Shown in pieces: positions 39,060 to 49,948 of a stretch of 64,000 nucleotides of DNA. The stretch comes from Synchiropus splendidus (taxonomy: Eukaryota; Chordata; Actinopteri; Syngnathiformes; Callionymidae). The DNA lies in contig NC_071349.1 in NCBI RefSeq assembly GCF_027744825.2, positions 7,159,001 through 7,223,000 of the forward strand, written 5' to 3'. The notes beneath the pieces were generated by a model. It had not been told where the DNA came from, made no database searches, and saw nothing but the letters and a program-made list of their open reading frames with translations. Each line of letters begins with the position of its first letter. Positions within the stretch are counted from its first letter, which is position 1. A program made the position numbers and the translations under genes.

Positions 39060-39310
39060 TCTCATTTGGTGGACTGATGTGACTTGTCACATGGCTGACG
39101 GGACACGGGACACACACTACCCTTGACAGCGGTCAGAGAGGAGCAATTTCATCATGTCATCCTTTCACCTGGCTGTCAAACGCACGCTGAAAAAATAGCG
39201 GCGCGCGCACAGGTGAAGCATACATAACTGCACATGAACACTTACAATTTATTTCATGATTTCACGCCGCGGCTATACGGCCGCACCTATAAATCATATA
39301 TAAGCTTGGC
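39060..39310. promoter_or_regulatory. Candidate conserved non-coding element
   Basis: High-complexity stretch with TGACTTGTCACATG, CACCTGGCTGTCAAACGC, CATAACTGCAC, ATTTATTTCATGATTTC and CCTATAAATCATATATAAGC. No repeats. Function inferred from texture only. Confidence 0.25.
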
Positions 39311-40224
39311 GGCTTGGATGAGTGGCAAGGTTGTCGACGTGTGTGTGAGAGAGAGAGAAGGATACAGAGGGGAAAGAGTGACAGATTGCCAGCCGATCAT
39401 ACAGCCGTACACTTGCACAAATCTATCTTGTCTGAGCTGCACGGCACGCTTGTGATTCCCTCGTCTCCGTTGACTTCTCCTCGCCCTTCTCCCTTGTCTG
39501 TCTTTCTCCCTCGCTCGCTCCGTCTCCGTCTCTCCATGAAGTAAATCCAATACACTGTAACATTATCCGGGCCTCGCCTTGCTATTTGGATTCTCTCCCG
39601 GAGCCAAAAAGGCACACACAGGGCCAAATTGATTTTCCTGTTGCGCTAGATTTGTGACAGTCGAGCAGAAATCACATTGCTCAACTGCCAACCCTTCCCT
39701 CCCCTGCCTCCTCTTTGTATTCACACACACATACACACCTTCTCCTTAAGCAATTCAGCGAATATTTTTCTCCTCGCAAGAGACTTAGGGGAAAAGGCAA
39801 GGAAACGTTTGTCTCTGGTCCAGATTGATGCGGCGAAGAACGTTGCGCTTCCATTAGATTGTTAGCTGGAAGCTAAAGGCACAAGTGCGTATCTTAAAAA
39901 TTTAATTTGTTTTCATCAAACTGCATTTATGTGGCAATGTTCACAAACAGTCCTGACATGTTGTGCACCTGTGCAACAGCGCTTCGTGCCTGACTGCCGT
40001 CACGTCTACCGAAAATACAACCGGTCTGAGCTGAGGCATAATCTTCACACAAACACACAGTTGCTGTGAGGATGGAGCTGATAAGGCAGAAAGAGGAACA
40101 TGCTGTGAAGGAAAAGCCAATAACAAATCTGAGTGGGGCCTAAATGTGCCTCAAGATTGTCTGCTGCATTTTTCAATGTTGACATTTAAAACACTGGCAG
40201 AAGGTTGCAGAACGACTGTTTATA

Positions 40225-40445
40225 TTGTAGTGGTTGGTGCTGCAACCTCACAGCAAGAAGGGTCGTGGGTTCTAATCCAGTTTTAGCTCTGACTCTGGGT
40301 TTCTTCTGAGCGCTCTGGAGTTCCTCCACACTGGTTGTCTGTCTACAGTAGTGTGCTGTGATGGTCCTGTCAAGGGTGTCCCTCACCTCCTGCCCTCCAT
40401 AACCCCAGCTCCCTCTCACCCCAAATAGAAGAAGACAGTGAGAGA
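40225..40445 (+). repeat. tRNA-headed interspersed repeat (family T), plus-strand copy
   Basis: Begins GTAGTGGTTGGTGCTGCAAC, CTCACAGCAAGAAGGGTCGT, then GGTTCTAATCC at 40268-40278, which is one base from the Pol III B-box consensus GGTTCGANTCC. It ends CAAGGGTGTCCCTCACCTCC, then CCCTCTCACCCC. The family is common in teleosts; this copy is old and shortened in the middle. It is not a functional tRNA gene, since no cloverleaf can be closed. Confidence 0.65.
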
Positions 40446-42159
40446 CCAATCTAATTGCTTGTGTCAAAGCATGAGTTTCTAAAACACCTTTTTCAGAGAG
40501 TGTTTTTTTCACATTGAGAAAGAAAAGAATTTACAAATATTGCAGAAGACATGCATTGTAGTAAAAGAAAATGTGGTTAATTAAATTTGTATGGTTTTAA
40601 AGTAATAATGCAAAAGTAAAGAAGAGTCATATGAAAGGGAAAAACTATATTCCATTTAGTCATTCAAAATATTTCTGTTGTTCTGGTTGTAAAAAGCACT
40701 AACGTTTCTTCATTATCATTTGTATTTGTGCAGTTCTGATGATGGCTGAGGCTTCAGTTGCAATTAAAAAAGCATTTGTATAATTTAAAACCATCAGATT
40801 AATGTGGGTGTAAATATGCAGACTAACCAAACACTACGTGGATTGTCGTGTTTGCTTAAAAAGCTGATGCATATATGTGTATTTGACTCGGGAATAGAAA
40901 GTTATAGTGGAAACATGGTGACATGGCTCTGTGAGTCTGAAACTCCAATTATGATAAATATGAGCAAAAACCTTGGCACTATATGAAACCAATATGGTGC
41001 TCTTGCATGGCTTGCACTAATATTGCAGCACCCAGCTACATGTACCATAGTATTACAGTACAGTATATATTGAGGGAAGAGGAACAGGTTTTCACATCCA
41101 CCATCACTGTTACTCTCCCAGCACTCAAAGTTTCTGTTATTTTAAAGGTGTAGAGCTTGTTTACATTGACACCACACATCAGCCGACAGGATGCACATCT
41201 CATTGTCAACACCGCGCAGAATTTGCCCACTAGATTTACACACTAGAGTATGTCTATGCATAGTTCCACAGACCCTTTCAAGCCTTCCCACCCACAATGA
41301 CCTCAGTATAGTAAAAGATAAACAGAGGACCAAAGCACGCCATCAATACACCGTCGGTTCAAATCCTCTGAACATGGTCCCTGTGACTGTTTCTCTCCCT
41401 CAGTTATCCCCCTGACTCCGCGCACCCCTGCAAGTTTTATTTCTCGCTAAAGAGGTGGTCCTCGCAAGTGAGCGCACAGGAGAGTTTAAGCTGTTTATCT
41501 GAGCCTGGCTTTTACTCCTTGCAGGGCCTGGTAAAGGACAAAGAGGTCAGAGTGGAGGAAGCAGAGGGGGTGGAGAGATAGATACAGGGCGGAAGGCGCA
41601 GAGTGAGAGAAGGCCAAGACTCTTAGCTTAAGGGTCTTTCTCCCACCGAATTTCCTCTATTTATACTCCTTCTGTCCTTTCTTTACCCCCCCAAGCCAAG
41701 CTTGTGGTCTGTCTTTAGACTTCAGTTGAGGAAAAGCGTTAGTATCTGAAATTATGCTAATGAGATCCACATATTAAAAACAAGTTTGCAGCGATGAAGC
41801 TCCTCTTCCATTCTGTGGTCGAAGGTCAAGTGCGGATGCCTGGAAGCAAAGACAGTGATGACCTCAGATCAGCTTTGCATGATAAAAGTGGAACATTTAA
41901 AATACTGTAAATGACTTCCCTGAAGAGACGAGGGGAAAAACACATTTCTAAGCGGCACGATAATAGACTCGAGAAAGATGCCACAGGGATGCTCAACTGC
42001 ATCTTCTATTTTTCCTCTGTTAGTGGTGAGAGTTATTACAAGAAAGCGGTGGGAGTGGGTAAGGGGGAGGATTTTTTTATGTTTTGCAGCGAGAGGAGCC
42101 AGGCAAGTTTTCTGGTGACACCACTCCCTGAGAGGCGGCGTGGTGGGAACACTGCCTGT
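40446..42159. other. Intronic block with no gene recognised
   Basis: Mixed sequence, AT-rich to about 41060, then balanced. No exon or transposon recognised. Confidence 0.4.
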
Positions 42160-42470
42160 GGCTGTCCCCGTCCCTCTCTCTTTTTCCTTCTCTCATTATC
42201 TTCATCGCTTTCTCTCATGTTCTCTTGTGTTTCACACTCCCTCATCTGCACCCTTTCCACCCCATCTCTGTTTGTCTCTGCTGCTTTCTTCCTGCTCTGA
42301 GCGATGCTCTGGTACAGGCCTCCCACAGAGGAGAAAGGCTGCGTTTCCAATCCTGTGCCTCTCTTTCTTGTTCCTCCTCATCTCTCCTCCAGCTCTTTCT
42401 CTACTTCTACCTTATCTTCCTCTTTCACAAACGTTCTCCCCCAAACTCCCTCGCAGCTCTCTCCACTTGA
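42160..42470. repeat. Pyrimidine-rich (CT) low-complexity tract
   Basis: The + strand is mainly C and T in words such as CTCTCTTTTTCCTTCTCTC and CCTCCTCATCTCTCCTCC. It yields long Ser/Leu/Pro frames in all three + frames, a composition effect. Confidence 0.8.
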
Positions 42471-42954
42471 TAGTGACTTGTGTTGTTAATACCAGTAAAT
42501 AAATGTGAAGAAAGTCGTTCAGGCGTTTCTTAAAATTGTTATCATGAAAGAAAACCCTGTGGTTTACCAATATTTGTTCACCAGACAAGTCATTTCCCAA
42601 ATATATTTTTCCTTCCATACCCGAGGGTCCACCTACAGACTCCTTGGGGACATACTGTGGGCCTTGGGTGCAGTGCATCGCACTCTCAGGTCCAGCTACC
42701 GAGCCAAAGATTTTAAAGAAGAAAATAGGTCCCACATCAACAAGTTGTACTTTCAGCTGTCATGTCTAAATGGTGCGGTTGAAGTGTAAAAGTACACATA
42801 TACTGTAGGACTAAACAAGCTGAGATAGCTGCTGTTTATTCCTTTGTGAAAAGGGACAAGTTTATAACTACTATAAAAAAAAAACACAACATTCGAAGCA
42901 ATTCCAATAACGCCCAAAAGGATGCTCCAATACTACTGACCGTAGTTGAACTAA

Positions 42955-43760
42955 GTTTAATGTCCTCTAGGGCATTAGGGGTTGCCACAACAAGTCACTG
43001 TCCTCCATCTGAACCAATGTATGCGTCCTCCCTGGTCGCACCTATCCTCTTCTTATCCTTATTTATAACCACGATGAACCTCAGTCATTGTCTTCTTCTT
43101 CTACTTCCCATATCTTACATACTTCATCTGGCATTTTCTGTGTCTCACCTCTCCACGGCAGAGTCTGGCCACCCTGACTTTTCTTTTTTGCCCATCAAAA
43201 GGCCCACATCTGCTCTAAATCATCATACTGTACATCATGGCTGGTCTCACGACTGTCCTATAAAGCTTCCCTTTCACTCTAACTGCTACTCTGCTGTCAC
43301 AGATCACACCTAGCAGTGGTCTCCACTCGTTCCACCCTGTTTCCACTCTCCTCTTCTCCACCTTTAAACTCTGTCCATCACTCTGTATGACTGATACTTC
43401 AACTTCCTGCAACGTTCCCGCTCCTCATACTTCTCGCTCTCATTTACAGAAACATCTTCTGTCTACTGAGCTTCATTCCTCTTCTCTTCATCTCTTACTT
43501 CCCCCTCTCCACCTGGTCCTTCCATCTTACTCTCACACTCTCCTCTCTTGATATCACATCTCACTTGAGCAGCATCACCTGTTGCACATCCTTCCTTGCT
43601 CTCTCCATCTGCCTGTCTGTCTTTGGTGAAAACCTCCTCCTTGGTACCCAGTCTTTCATGAAACTCACCATAAGCCGCTGCCTTAGCCTTGGCAACCTTT
43701 CGCTTTGCCTGACCTCGACCCTCCAAGCGCCCTCCTTTGACTTTCTCTTAGGACTGTGAG
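42955..43760 (-). mobile_element. Decayed RTE-like LINE, 3' fragment with internal deletion
   Basis: On the minus strand, residues KRKVAKAKAAAYGEFHERLG near 43715-43655 resemble the linker between the endonuclease and reverse transcriptase of RTE-like LINEs. Residues GWNEWRPLLGVICDSRVAVR, then VKGKLYRTVVRPAMMYSM near 43340-43222, match the segment after the polymerase core (GWxxWRxxSGVxCDxxVxxRxKGKxYxxVVRPAMLYG). The catalytic polymerase segment between them is missing. The minus-strand end reads GTGACTTGTTGTGGCAACCC, a 3'-end text common in fish elements. It lies antisense to arid1b. Dead: frameshifted and internally deleted. Confidence 0.75.
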
Positions 43761-46059
43761 GGGATTCTGGTTGGCCTCCTCGCTAATGTCAGTCTCTGTG
43801 ATGATGCTCACACAACTTTATCAGCTGAGTACATTAATTTACTGATGAGAACAACCACTAAGTCAACCAGGTTCCGAAATACTCATCAGTTATTTAACGG
43901 AAATGATGGATAGCAGCAAGTTGCTAGTGATCACAGCCCTTAAAGCTAAGGACAGCAGACTCCCAACCTTATAAAAAAAAAAGGCTTGGGACCACGATGG
44001 CTCCAGCAAAACCATCTGGACACTTATTCTGAAGTTCCCATCATGTTCTTGCTTCTCTTATTCCCGCTCATTTTTCCTCCAGCGTTTTCTCCTCTTCTGC
44101 CCTCCCAGTTTTATCTTCTCTTTCCACACCCGTCCTCCACCAATCTCCCATGCCGTTCTCTCTCCTGTTGATGGCGCTTCGAAGTGAAACAGCAAAATGC
44201 CCTCCCCGCAGGCCACAAATTCACAGAGCACACAGCCTGAGCAGGAATAAAAAACTGAATGCTGCGTTAGCCGTTTAGAAGAATCCTATTCTAACTCCGT
44301 CTGACTGGAATACCCTAACAGCAGCACGGTGTACAATTATTCTCCCTCCCAGACACCTATTTTCTCCCTTTCGCTCACGCCGCCGCGCACTGTTCTGCAT
44401 CGCGCTACCTGTTTTTCAGCTTAAGCTGCACTTTTACTTTACTTACAGTTGTTAGTCAGCGCGGGAAGTAATGAGGAACTTGGGAGAGCGCATGTTTTCG
44501 TACCGACAGCAGACCTGCATCCATCCCTTTCAGGGAGAAATTAACCCTCAGCTTGGAGAGGCATTGGTTTGCACCTATAGAGATCTTATTTCCTGCCAAC
44601 GTTTATCCACCCTTGCACCCACCCTCTATGGACACAGAAAGAACTGCAGTTTGGGAGTATAGCCGTGTGTGAGCCTACAGCCTGAGGCAGCTTTCCATTT
44701 ATTCCACGTATAGCTCTTTTCATTTGGGTAATTCAGCCCAAGGATGGATTTATCTGTGCATACTAAGTCCTTTTAAAGTGAAGACTACGATCATCCCAAC
44801 CACTCCCAATGTTAGCTCCAGGTTTTAGAGAACAGTCTACACTTTGACCTTTTTGCAAGTGTGAGTTTCTCCAAGGGCACTGTTACCTAAAGTGCTATCA
44901 GTTTGGAACACGCTTCTGAATATTATGGATGATAAATGGTGTTCCTCTAATACACTAATCATAAGTAATGTGGTAATTACAGTGTTATTAATGGTCTAGC
45001 AACAATTGAAGCGTAATATGGTGGTTATTATCTGAAAAAATGTATACTTTTGGAACAGGTGTTTTGTCTGTTGATCTGATGAAAGCTGGTCTGTCTAAAT
45101 GGAAACTAGAAATATTGCGTCTAAATATAGCCTGAGATTGATGGGTAGAAATCAGATTATAATTCATCATATTGCGTCTTCGAATGGGCTCCTGCATCCT
45201 ATTTTCCACAACTAAACATTTCTTTCATCTGCAATTAGCAACAGTTTTATTCACTCAGCTCGGCTCTGCGTCACACCGCCTCCCAATCCCAGACGCTGTA
45301 AACTTACTGGGCCCCTGAAACAAAACACAAATGTGGCCACAAGTTTTCTTTGAACTCTCTCTGCATTTGTGTTTGGAAAAAAAAACCTTCAAAGCCCACA
45401 CTTCAGCGCTTCAAAGAAGGCTTGGGGTTGCCTTGACTGTCTCCGCAGAAGGAATATTTCAAATGTGTTTTGCACAGGACCATTATCTTCCCGAAAAAGA
45501 AGTCCTGTTTCTTTAAGCTCTGTATATCACAAGTAGGGAGTAAGTGTGCCTTCTGAGTAAATTCATTTATTGACAGGCTTATTCATCCTCTTTGAGATTG
45601 TTTAATGCAGGGAAGTCTTTTTAAAGCTTAAGCTTCACAGATGAAATTGGAAAATTGTAGCTGCTAAAACTGAAATCACAAGTGAGGAAACGATGAATGA
45701 GGATCAGGATTTAAATGTGTTGTCAGAAGAGCCTTCTGGTCTTTGATTCTAAAAGCTGTTACAAAGTTGTGAGTCCTTTTTTCTGTCTGCCTTGTCCAGT
45801 TCCCACGTTCACACAACTGGGGAGAGTCTTTGGATGCTCAGTGACTCACAAAGGCTTTAACAATTACCAAGAGGTGATATAATACTTGCACAGTTGTGTT
45901 GGTCAGTGATTTTTTTTGTGAATGTTGAGCACAATTCTGTTCATATTCAAATTTGTACTCGCAATGTATATCAAGATGCATTTTGTTTTTGTTTTTTTTA
46001 ACAATTTTATTGATTTTTTACGAAAGTCAAACCTCTGTCATGAACGCAGTTGTATTAGA
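43761..46059. other. Intronic block with no gene recognised
   Basis: Mixed intronic sequence. No repeat family or exon recognised. Confidence 0.4.
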
Positions 46060-46530
46060 TTAGTTTTGACTGCCTTTATTCTTCCCACAATGGAGAAATT
46101 TGGGTTCTTATGGCAGAATACAGACCTGTAGAAACAAAAAAAATGAACATCATAACAAAAAATAAATGTATGTATATTAAAATGAAACCATGAACAGTGA
46201 GTCCAGTCAAGCATCTACCACTGTGCAACCTAACAGCAGTGGGTAGGAAGGAACGACAGAATCGCTCCCTCATGCAGCGAAAGTGTATATAGTGTTTTCG
46301 ATCTTTTATGATCTAATATACATGAAATAAGTGAAGCATAAATAGTCCTTATTTTAGTATTGTCTTACATTTAAAATAAGAAGCAGGAGCCATATTTGAA
46401 ATGTAAATGTATAATAATAATAATAATAATAATAATAAAACCTTGTGCTGTTGGGAGTAGTGAGATTGTGGGGTCTGACCGACAGAAGGAAGGTCCAAGG
46501 GGCCGGAGCACCTTCTGCTGCTACTTATTT
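46060..46530. repeat. Decayed interspersed repeat interrupted by (ATA)n
   Basis: The words CTTTATTCTTCCCACAATGG, GTGCAACCTAACAGCAGTGG, AGGAAGGAACGACAGAATCG, CTCCCTCATGCAGCG, and later GGGGTCTGACCGACAGAAGG belong to a repeat type I recognise from teleost genomes. Its class is uncertain (non-LTR-associated or DNA element). A (ATA)n run at 46411-46438 lies inside. Confidence 0.5.
46411..46438. repeat. (ATA)n microsatellite
   Basis: About nine ATA units. Confidence 0.95.
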
Positions 46531-47179
46531 ACTTCATGAAGTTTCATCAATGCCTTTCTGTTAGCCATTATTTCAATCCCTACTATTACATTGTACTTAC
46601 GTTTGACATTTCTGTGACTACTATACTTATAACATTGCTTATGATACATTACATACAGAACACCAATAATATAAAGCAACAAAATGTGCTTTTTTTTCAT
46701 AAAATTCTGCCCTCAATGTCTATAAAGCCGAGTGGTTTTCTGATTCCAGTGTCACTCTTATGAGGAAAAGTCTTTTTTAAATGCATTTTGTATTTTTTAA
46801 CATGCTGTAATTTATTTAAAAAAGAGCTGTGGATGTTATTGTCAATCACTGCTCCTAAAGTTTAAGTACTGCAGAATGCTACGCTGGATATTCGAGCTGG
46901 AAGGTTGAAATAAGGAAACAGATGTACTTTATTAAGTGCAAGATGGGAAATAACTCGGGAGATGATGACATTCTGGAAGACAGAATCGACAGCATTGATT
47001 AGTCGTGTGCCGCCAACTCATGATCTATATATGAATGTATAGTTAATATAGTACATTTATGTCTTCATAAGCAGAGTGAAATAACCAGCCTGGGTTTGTC
47101 TTCGCTGTTGAAATGGGTTTCCACTCACAGCACAGATATACTACCACCCCATGCTGACTTTTCAATTCAGTCTCAGCAG

Positions 47180-47530
47180 CACACAGAGAGGACCGCGCAT
47201 CAAAACTGCACTGCATGAATTATTAATAAAACAGATTAATGTTGCTACGACTCACCACAGAGTCTGTTTGTTTTATTTGGGTGTAAAAATTTAATAGAAT
47301 CTTGTTTTAAAAAACAAAGACGGGAAGAAGAAGAAAGCTCATTGTTCGTATCGAGCAGAGAGCCAAGTATTGTTTCTGCAGTAATTGGTGGTAAAATAAT
47401 TATAAAGCGCTTCAAGCATTGCTTCTGCGTGAGAGATGAAGGAATGTTGCCACTGTCAAATGTTATTTGTCTTTAAACAAAGACAATAATCAGCATGTAG
47501 AAGAGCTTCTGATTCATAATGATGATGCAT
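47180..47530. promoter_or_regulatory. Candidate conserved non-coding element, homeodomain-word rich
   Basis: Contains TGAATTATTAATAAAACAG, ATTAATGTTGC, GCAGTAATTGGTGG, AAAATAATTATAAAGCGC, ACAAAGACAATAATC and CATAATGATGATGCATG. The density of TAAT cores with GC-balanced spacers suggests an enhancer; conservation not tested. Confidence 0.28.
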
Positions 47531-47684
47531 GGGGAGTTAAACAGAAATGATGTGTCTTGAAAAGCTCAAAATGTCTCCTGTGATGAGTAATAACAGTTAT
47601 GAATATTACTAAAAATGTATTTTATATGATTTCCCTTTTTGTTTTAGGTTTACAAAGAGTGAAACATAATCTGCCAGACGCATA

Positions 47685-47812
47685 TATTTCCACACAGCAT
47701 GTAGCAGCATCCATGCCTAGTTTGGCAGCAAACTATATTTTAAATGACAAATGAAATATGAATTGAATTAATATAAAGAAAAATGTTGCTCTCTAATTTC
47801 CACTACCTTCAT
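47685..47812 (+). repeat. Local duplicated segment, copy 1
   Basis: Shares TATTTCCAC...CATGTAGCA, GAATTAATATAAAGAAAAAT, GTTGCTCTCTAAT and CTACCTTCAT with 48608-48697, about 900 bases downstream on the same strand. A longer middle section is present only here. Confidence 0.75.
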
Positions 47813-48028
47813 CGACACTTTCTGTAAGCCATAATTGTAAAACTAAAATTGGTGTTTTGCTATTTTTTTGCTATCAAGCATTAATTTAAAGACTTTTTCC
47901 TCTTTTTAGCCGCAAGTTGACAAACTAAAATGATATTCCATCTTTGAAGCGGAGCCTCTGGACCTGCTGGTGCGTGACTGCGTGTGTTTGTGAGCATGTG
48001 AGTGAGGGCAACAACATTGTGCCTCTTT

Positions 48029-48048
48029 TGTGTGTGTGTGTGTGTGTT
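48029..48048. repeat. (TG)n microsatellite
   Basis: About ten TG units. Confidence 0.9.
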
Positions 48049-48291
48049 TGGAAATGAATTGTCTGGTGTACTTGAGGGAGCTTATTTACACTTGTTTATC
48101 TGCACAATTACTTTTACATGTTTGTGTTTTCATGTGTTTGGCGGAGGCGGTTTGGTAGTTGGAAATGTTGTTTTTGCAGCTTTGTGAGAAGCAATTATGT
48201 CAACTTAATTTGGTTTGTTTACGTGGGGGTTATGTGGAACTGTGAGAGTGGACTCTGATGCGTGTGTAGCACTGTTGTGGCCTGGTATTTC

Positions 48292-48310
48292 TTTTTTTTT
48301 TTTTTTTTTT
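48292..48310. repeat. T19 homopolymer
   Basis: Nineteen T residues. Confidence 0.9.
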
Positions 48311-48607
48311 AACTTTACGCCTAATGCCAAACTGCACTGTAACAGTAGTGTAAGCCTTAGATTTACTAGCACTCATGTGGGCGGGACCGCAAATTCAAAA
48401 ATATTCATTTATTAAATCAGTCTAACAAAGCAGCCATATTATACAGTAATAACATTTTAACATAGCACACAAACAACTAAACATTGGTTGAAAATTCAAT
48501 TTACAGTCCAAAACTGACAGCAATCTCAATCATTTTCAAAACAATAACAGCATTATGTTGTGAATCATGTTGGTGAACTAAAATAAGGTAAACTTTTCGG
48601 ACAGATG

Positions 48608-48697
48608 TATTTCCACTTAACATGTAGCATTTATGTTGATTAGAATTAATATAAAGAAAAATCTTGCTCTCTAATGGTAGTGGAAACTACCTTCATT
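48608..48697 (+). repeat. Local duplicated segment, copy 2
   Basis: Aligns with copy 1 at 47685-47812 but lacks part of its middle. Copy 2 has GGTAGTGGAAACTACC, an inverted GGTAGT...ACTACC motif, where copy 1 has TTCCACTACC. Confidence 0.75.
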
Positions 48698-48768
48698 TTC
48701 GGCATGTTTTTTTTTTTTTTTTTGTACATTTTTTTTATATAAGTTATATTTATGATTTATGTATTAAT

Positions 48769-48779
48769 GTCTTAGATAT

Positions 48780-48856
<77 letters not shown>

Positions 48857-48892
48857 CACACATATATATATATATATTCAAATATCTAAGAC
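48769..48892. repeat. AT-rich hairpin: inverted repeat around (TA)n and two TTTATACACACA units
   Basis: Left arm GTCTTAGATATTTGAATATA and its exact complement at the right end (48873-48892) bracket alternating (TA)n and two copies of TATTTATACACACATA. The whole 124 bases can fold into a long hairpin. It could be a small inverted-repeat transposon whose interior is, or became, a microsatellite, or a palindrome grown by slippage. Confidence 0.8.
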
Positions 48893-49103
48893 TTTTTTTA
48901 ATTGTTTATTTTTATTTCAGTTTTTTTCAGTTTTTTATTTTTGTCAGCTGATGGATGTAGTACAACCTTAATCCTCAAGGAGTGCATGGTGTTAGTGAGT
49001 TGTGAGACACGCAGAGAGCTAAGCACTGCTCAGAGGCAGGTGAGTTTTATAAGTAGATTTGACGCAGATATGAAAACACTAGCTAGAAAATATACAGTAT
49101 AAG

Positions 49104-49125
49104 TACTGCATCAATTGATGCAGTA
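49104..49125. repeat. Perfect 22-base palindrome
   Basis: The half-site TACTGCATCAA is followed at once by its reverse complement with no spacer, the centre being AATT. Confidence 0.95.
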
Positions 49126-49858
49126 GTTCGGTGTTTAAACATGAAGCTTAGCTTAGCTTTGTAAGCCAGCTAATGCTAGCCAAGCGCAAAGGATACTTTT
49201 TTTATAAAGGAGAGACGCTTTTGAAAACTCAAAATATGAGTGGTAAGAGCACAAAGTGCTAATGAATCATGTCAAGTGTGTGTCATTTGCAACTCGTGAG
49301 CGAGGGGTGAGCTGTTTACATGCTCGTCCACAGCAACTTCCGTGTTACAGTTCACTTGGAGCCATGGGTCCGAAACCCAAAGATGAAAGGTTAATTTGAC
49401 ATCTCGCGCTCCTGCTTTGGGCCAAATCAATTCCCAAAGTCTCTATCTGCGGTTGCCCTAATCAGAACCTCAACTCACTATCGGATTTCAATGGCACCGG
49501 CTCAGTCCAAAGAGCCGAACAAGCACCTAATCGATGCTCCCTCCATGACTCTGCTTTTCCGAGGGAGACTGCTCAGGGTTTAAATGCTTACACAAGGAAA
49601 TGGCAAAGGGTCGAACAACTTGTCCTCTGGAAGTGCATCTGTCACGCAGTCCAATCCCCAAACTATTTCATGCTTAATTATTGTGAGATTGACTGAGAGC
49701 TTGTTTGTCAAGAGAAATCCTGTCCAATAGATCTCTGAAAATTGTTGTGCGCTACTTCTTTCATCAGAAAAAACAACGCTTGACTTTTCCTTCACCTGTT
49801 GCAGTAGGAGGAACAATTTCCTCGCCTTCTAATTCTATGTGCTCTGGTCCTCCTCTAG
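49126..49858. other. Intron end before exon B
   Basis: Mixed sequence up to the exon B acceptor; 49400-49560 has balanced composition. No repeat or exon seen. Confidence 0.45.
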
Positions 49859-49948
49859 GTTCCAGCTTAACTCAACAGAGCCCTGGAAATGGACCAGACG
49901 GAGCCCATCCTCCGCCGATCACCCGCTCACCTATGGCCCAAGAGAGAG
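49859..49948 (+). CDS. arid1b: arid1b-like internal exon B
   Basis: This is a small 90-base exon. The acceptor follows a pyrimidine tract (TCCTCCTCTAG) and the donor is AGAG|GTAATG. The first two bases complete the Gly codon opened by exon A, giving G-SSLTQQSPGNGPDGAHPPP-ITRSPMAQER. The final base opens another Gly codon. Its end, RSPMAQERG, matches the conserved SPMPQERG (ARID1B) or SIAQDRG (ARID1A) block at the corresponding splice junction of human ARID1 proteins as I remember them. An earlier CAG at 49802-49804 cannot be the acceptor because it is followed directly by an in-frame TAG. The segment is disordered, Pro/Ser/Gly-rich, and has no catalytic or binding motif. An intron of 14,296 bases separates it from exon A and one of 2,753 bases from exon C. 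Confidence 0.85.

Larger units (their letters stand above)
35563..49858 (+). other. arid1b intron A-B (14,296 bases)
   Basis: It runs from GTATTG to TCCTCTAG. It contains the degenerate internally repetitive tract at 37.9-38.96 kb, a tRNA-headed repeat, a pyrimidine-rich tract, an antisense LINE fragment and the AT-rich hairpin cluster near 48.8 kb. No exon-like frame with family motifs was seen. Confidence 0.85.

Noticed and set aside
40225..40300. Functional tRNA gene
   Set aside because: The B-box-like text is present but no acceptor or anticodon stem can be formed; it is a repeat.
42140..42502. 120-codon Ser/Leu/Pro-rich frame
   Set aside because: It lies in a pyrimidine-rich tract that leaves all three + frames open; no domain and no splice context.
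49790..49850. Alternative acceptor TTGCAG at 49804 for exon B
   Set aside because: It is followed directly by TAG in the required frame, and the family motif begins only after the TCTAG at 49858.
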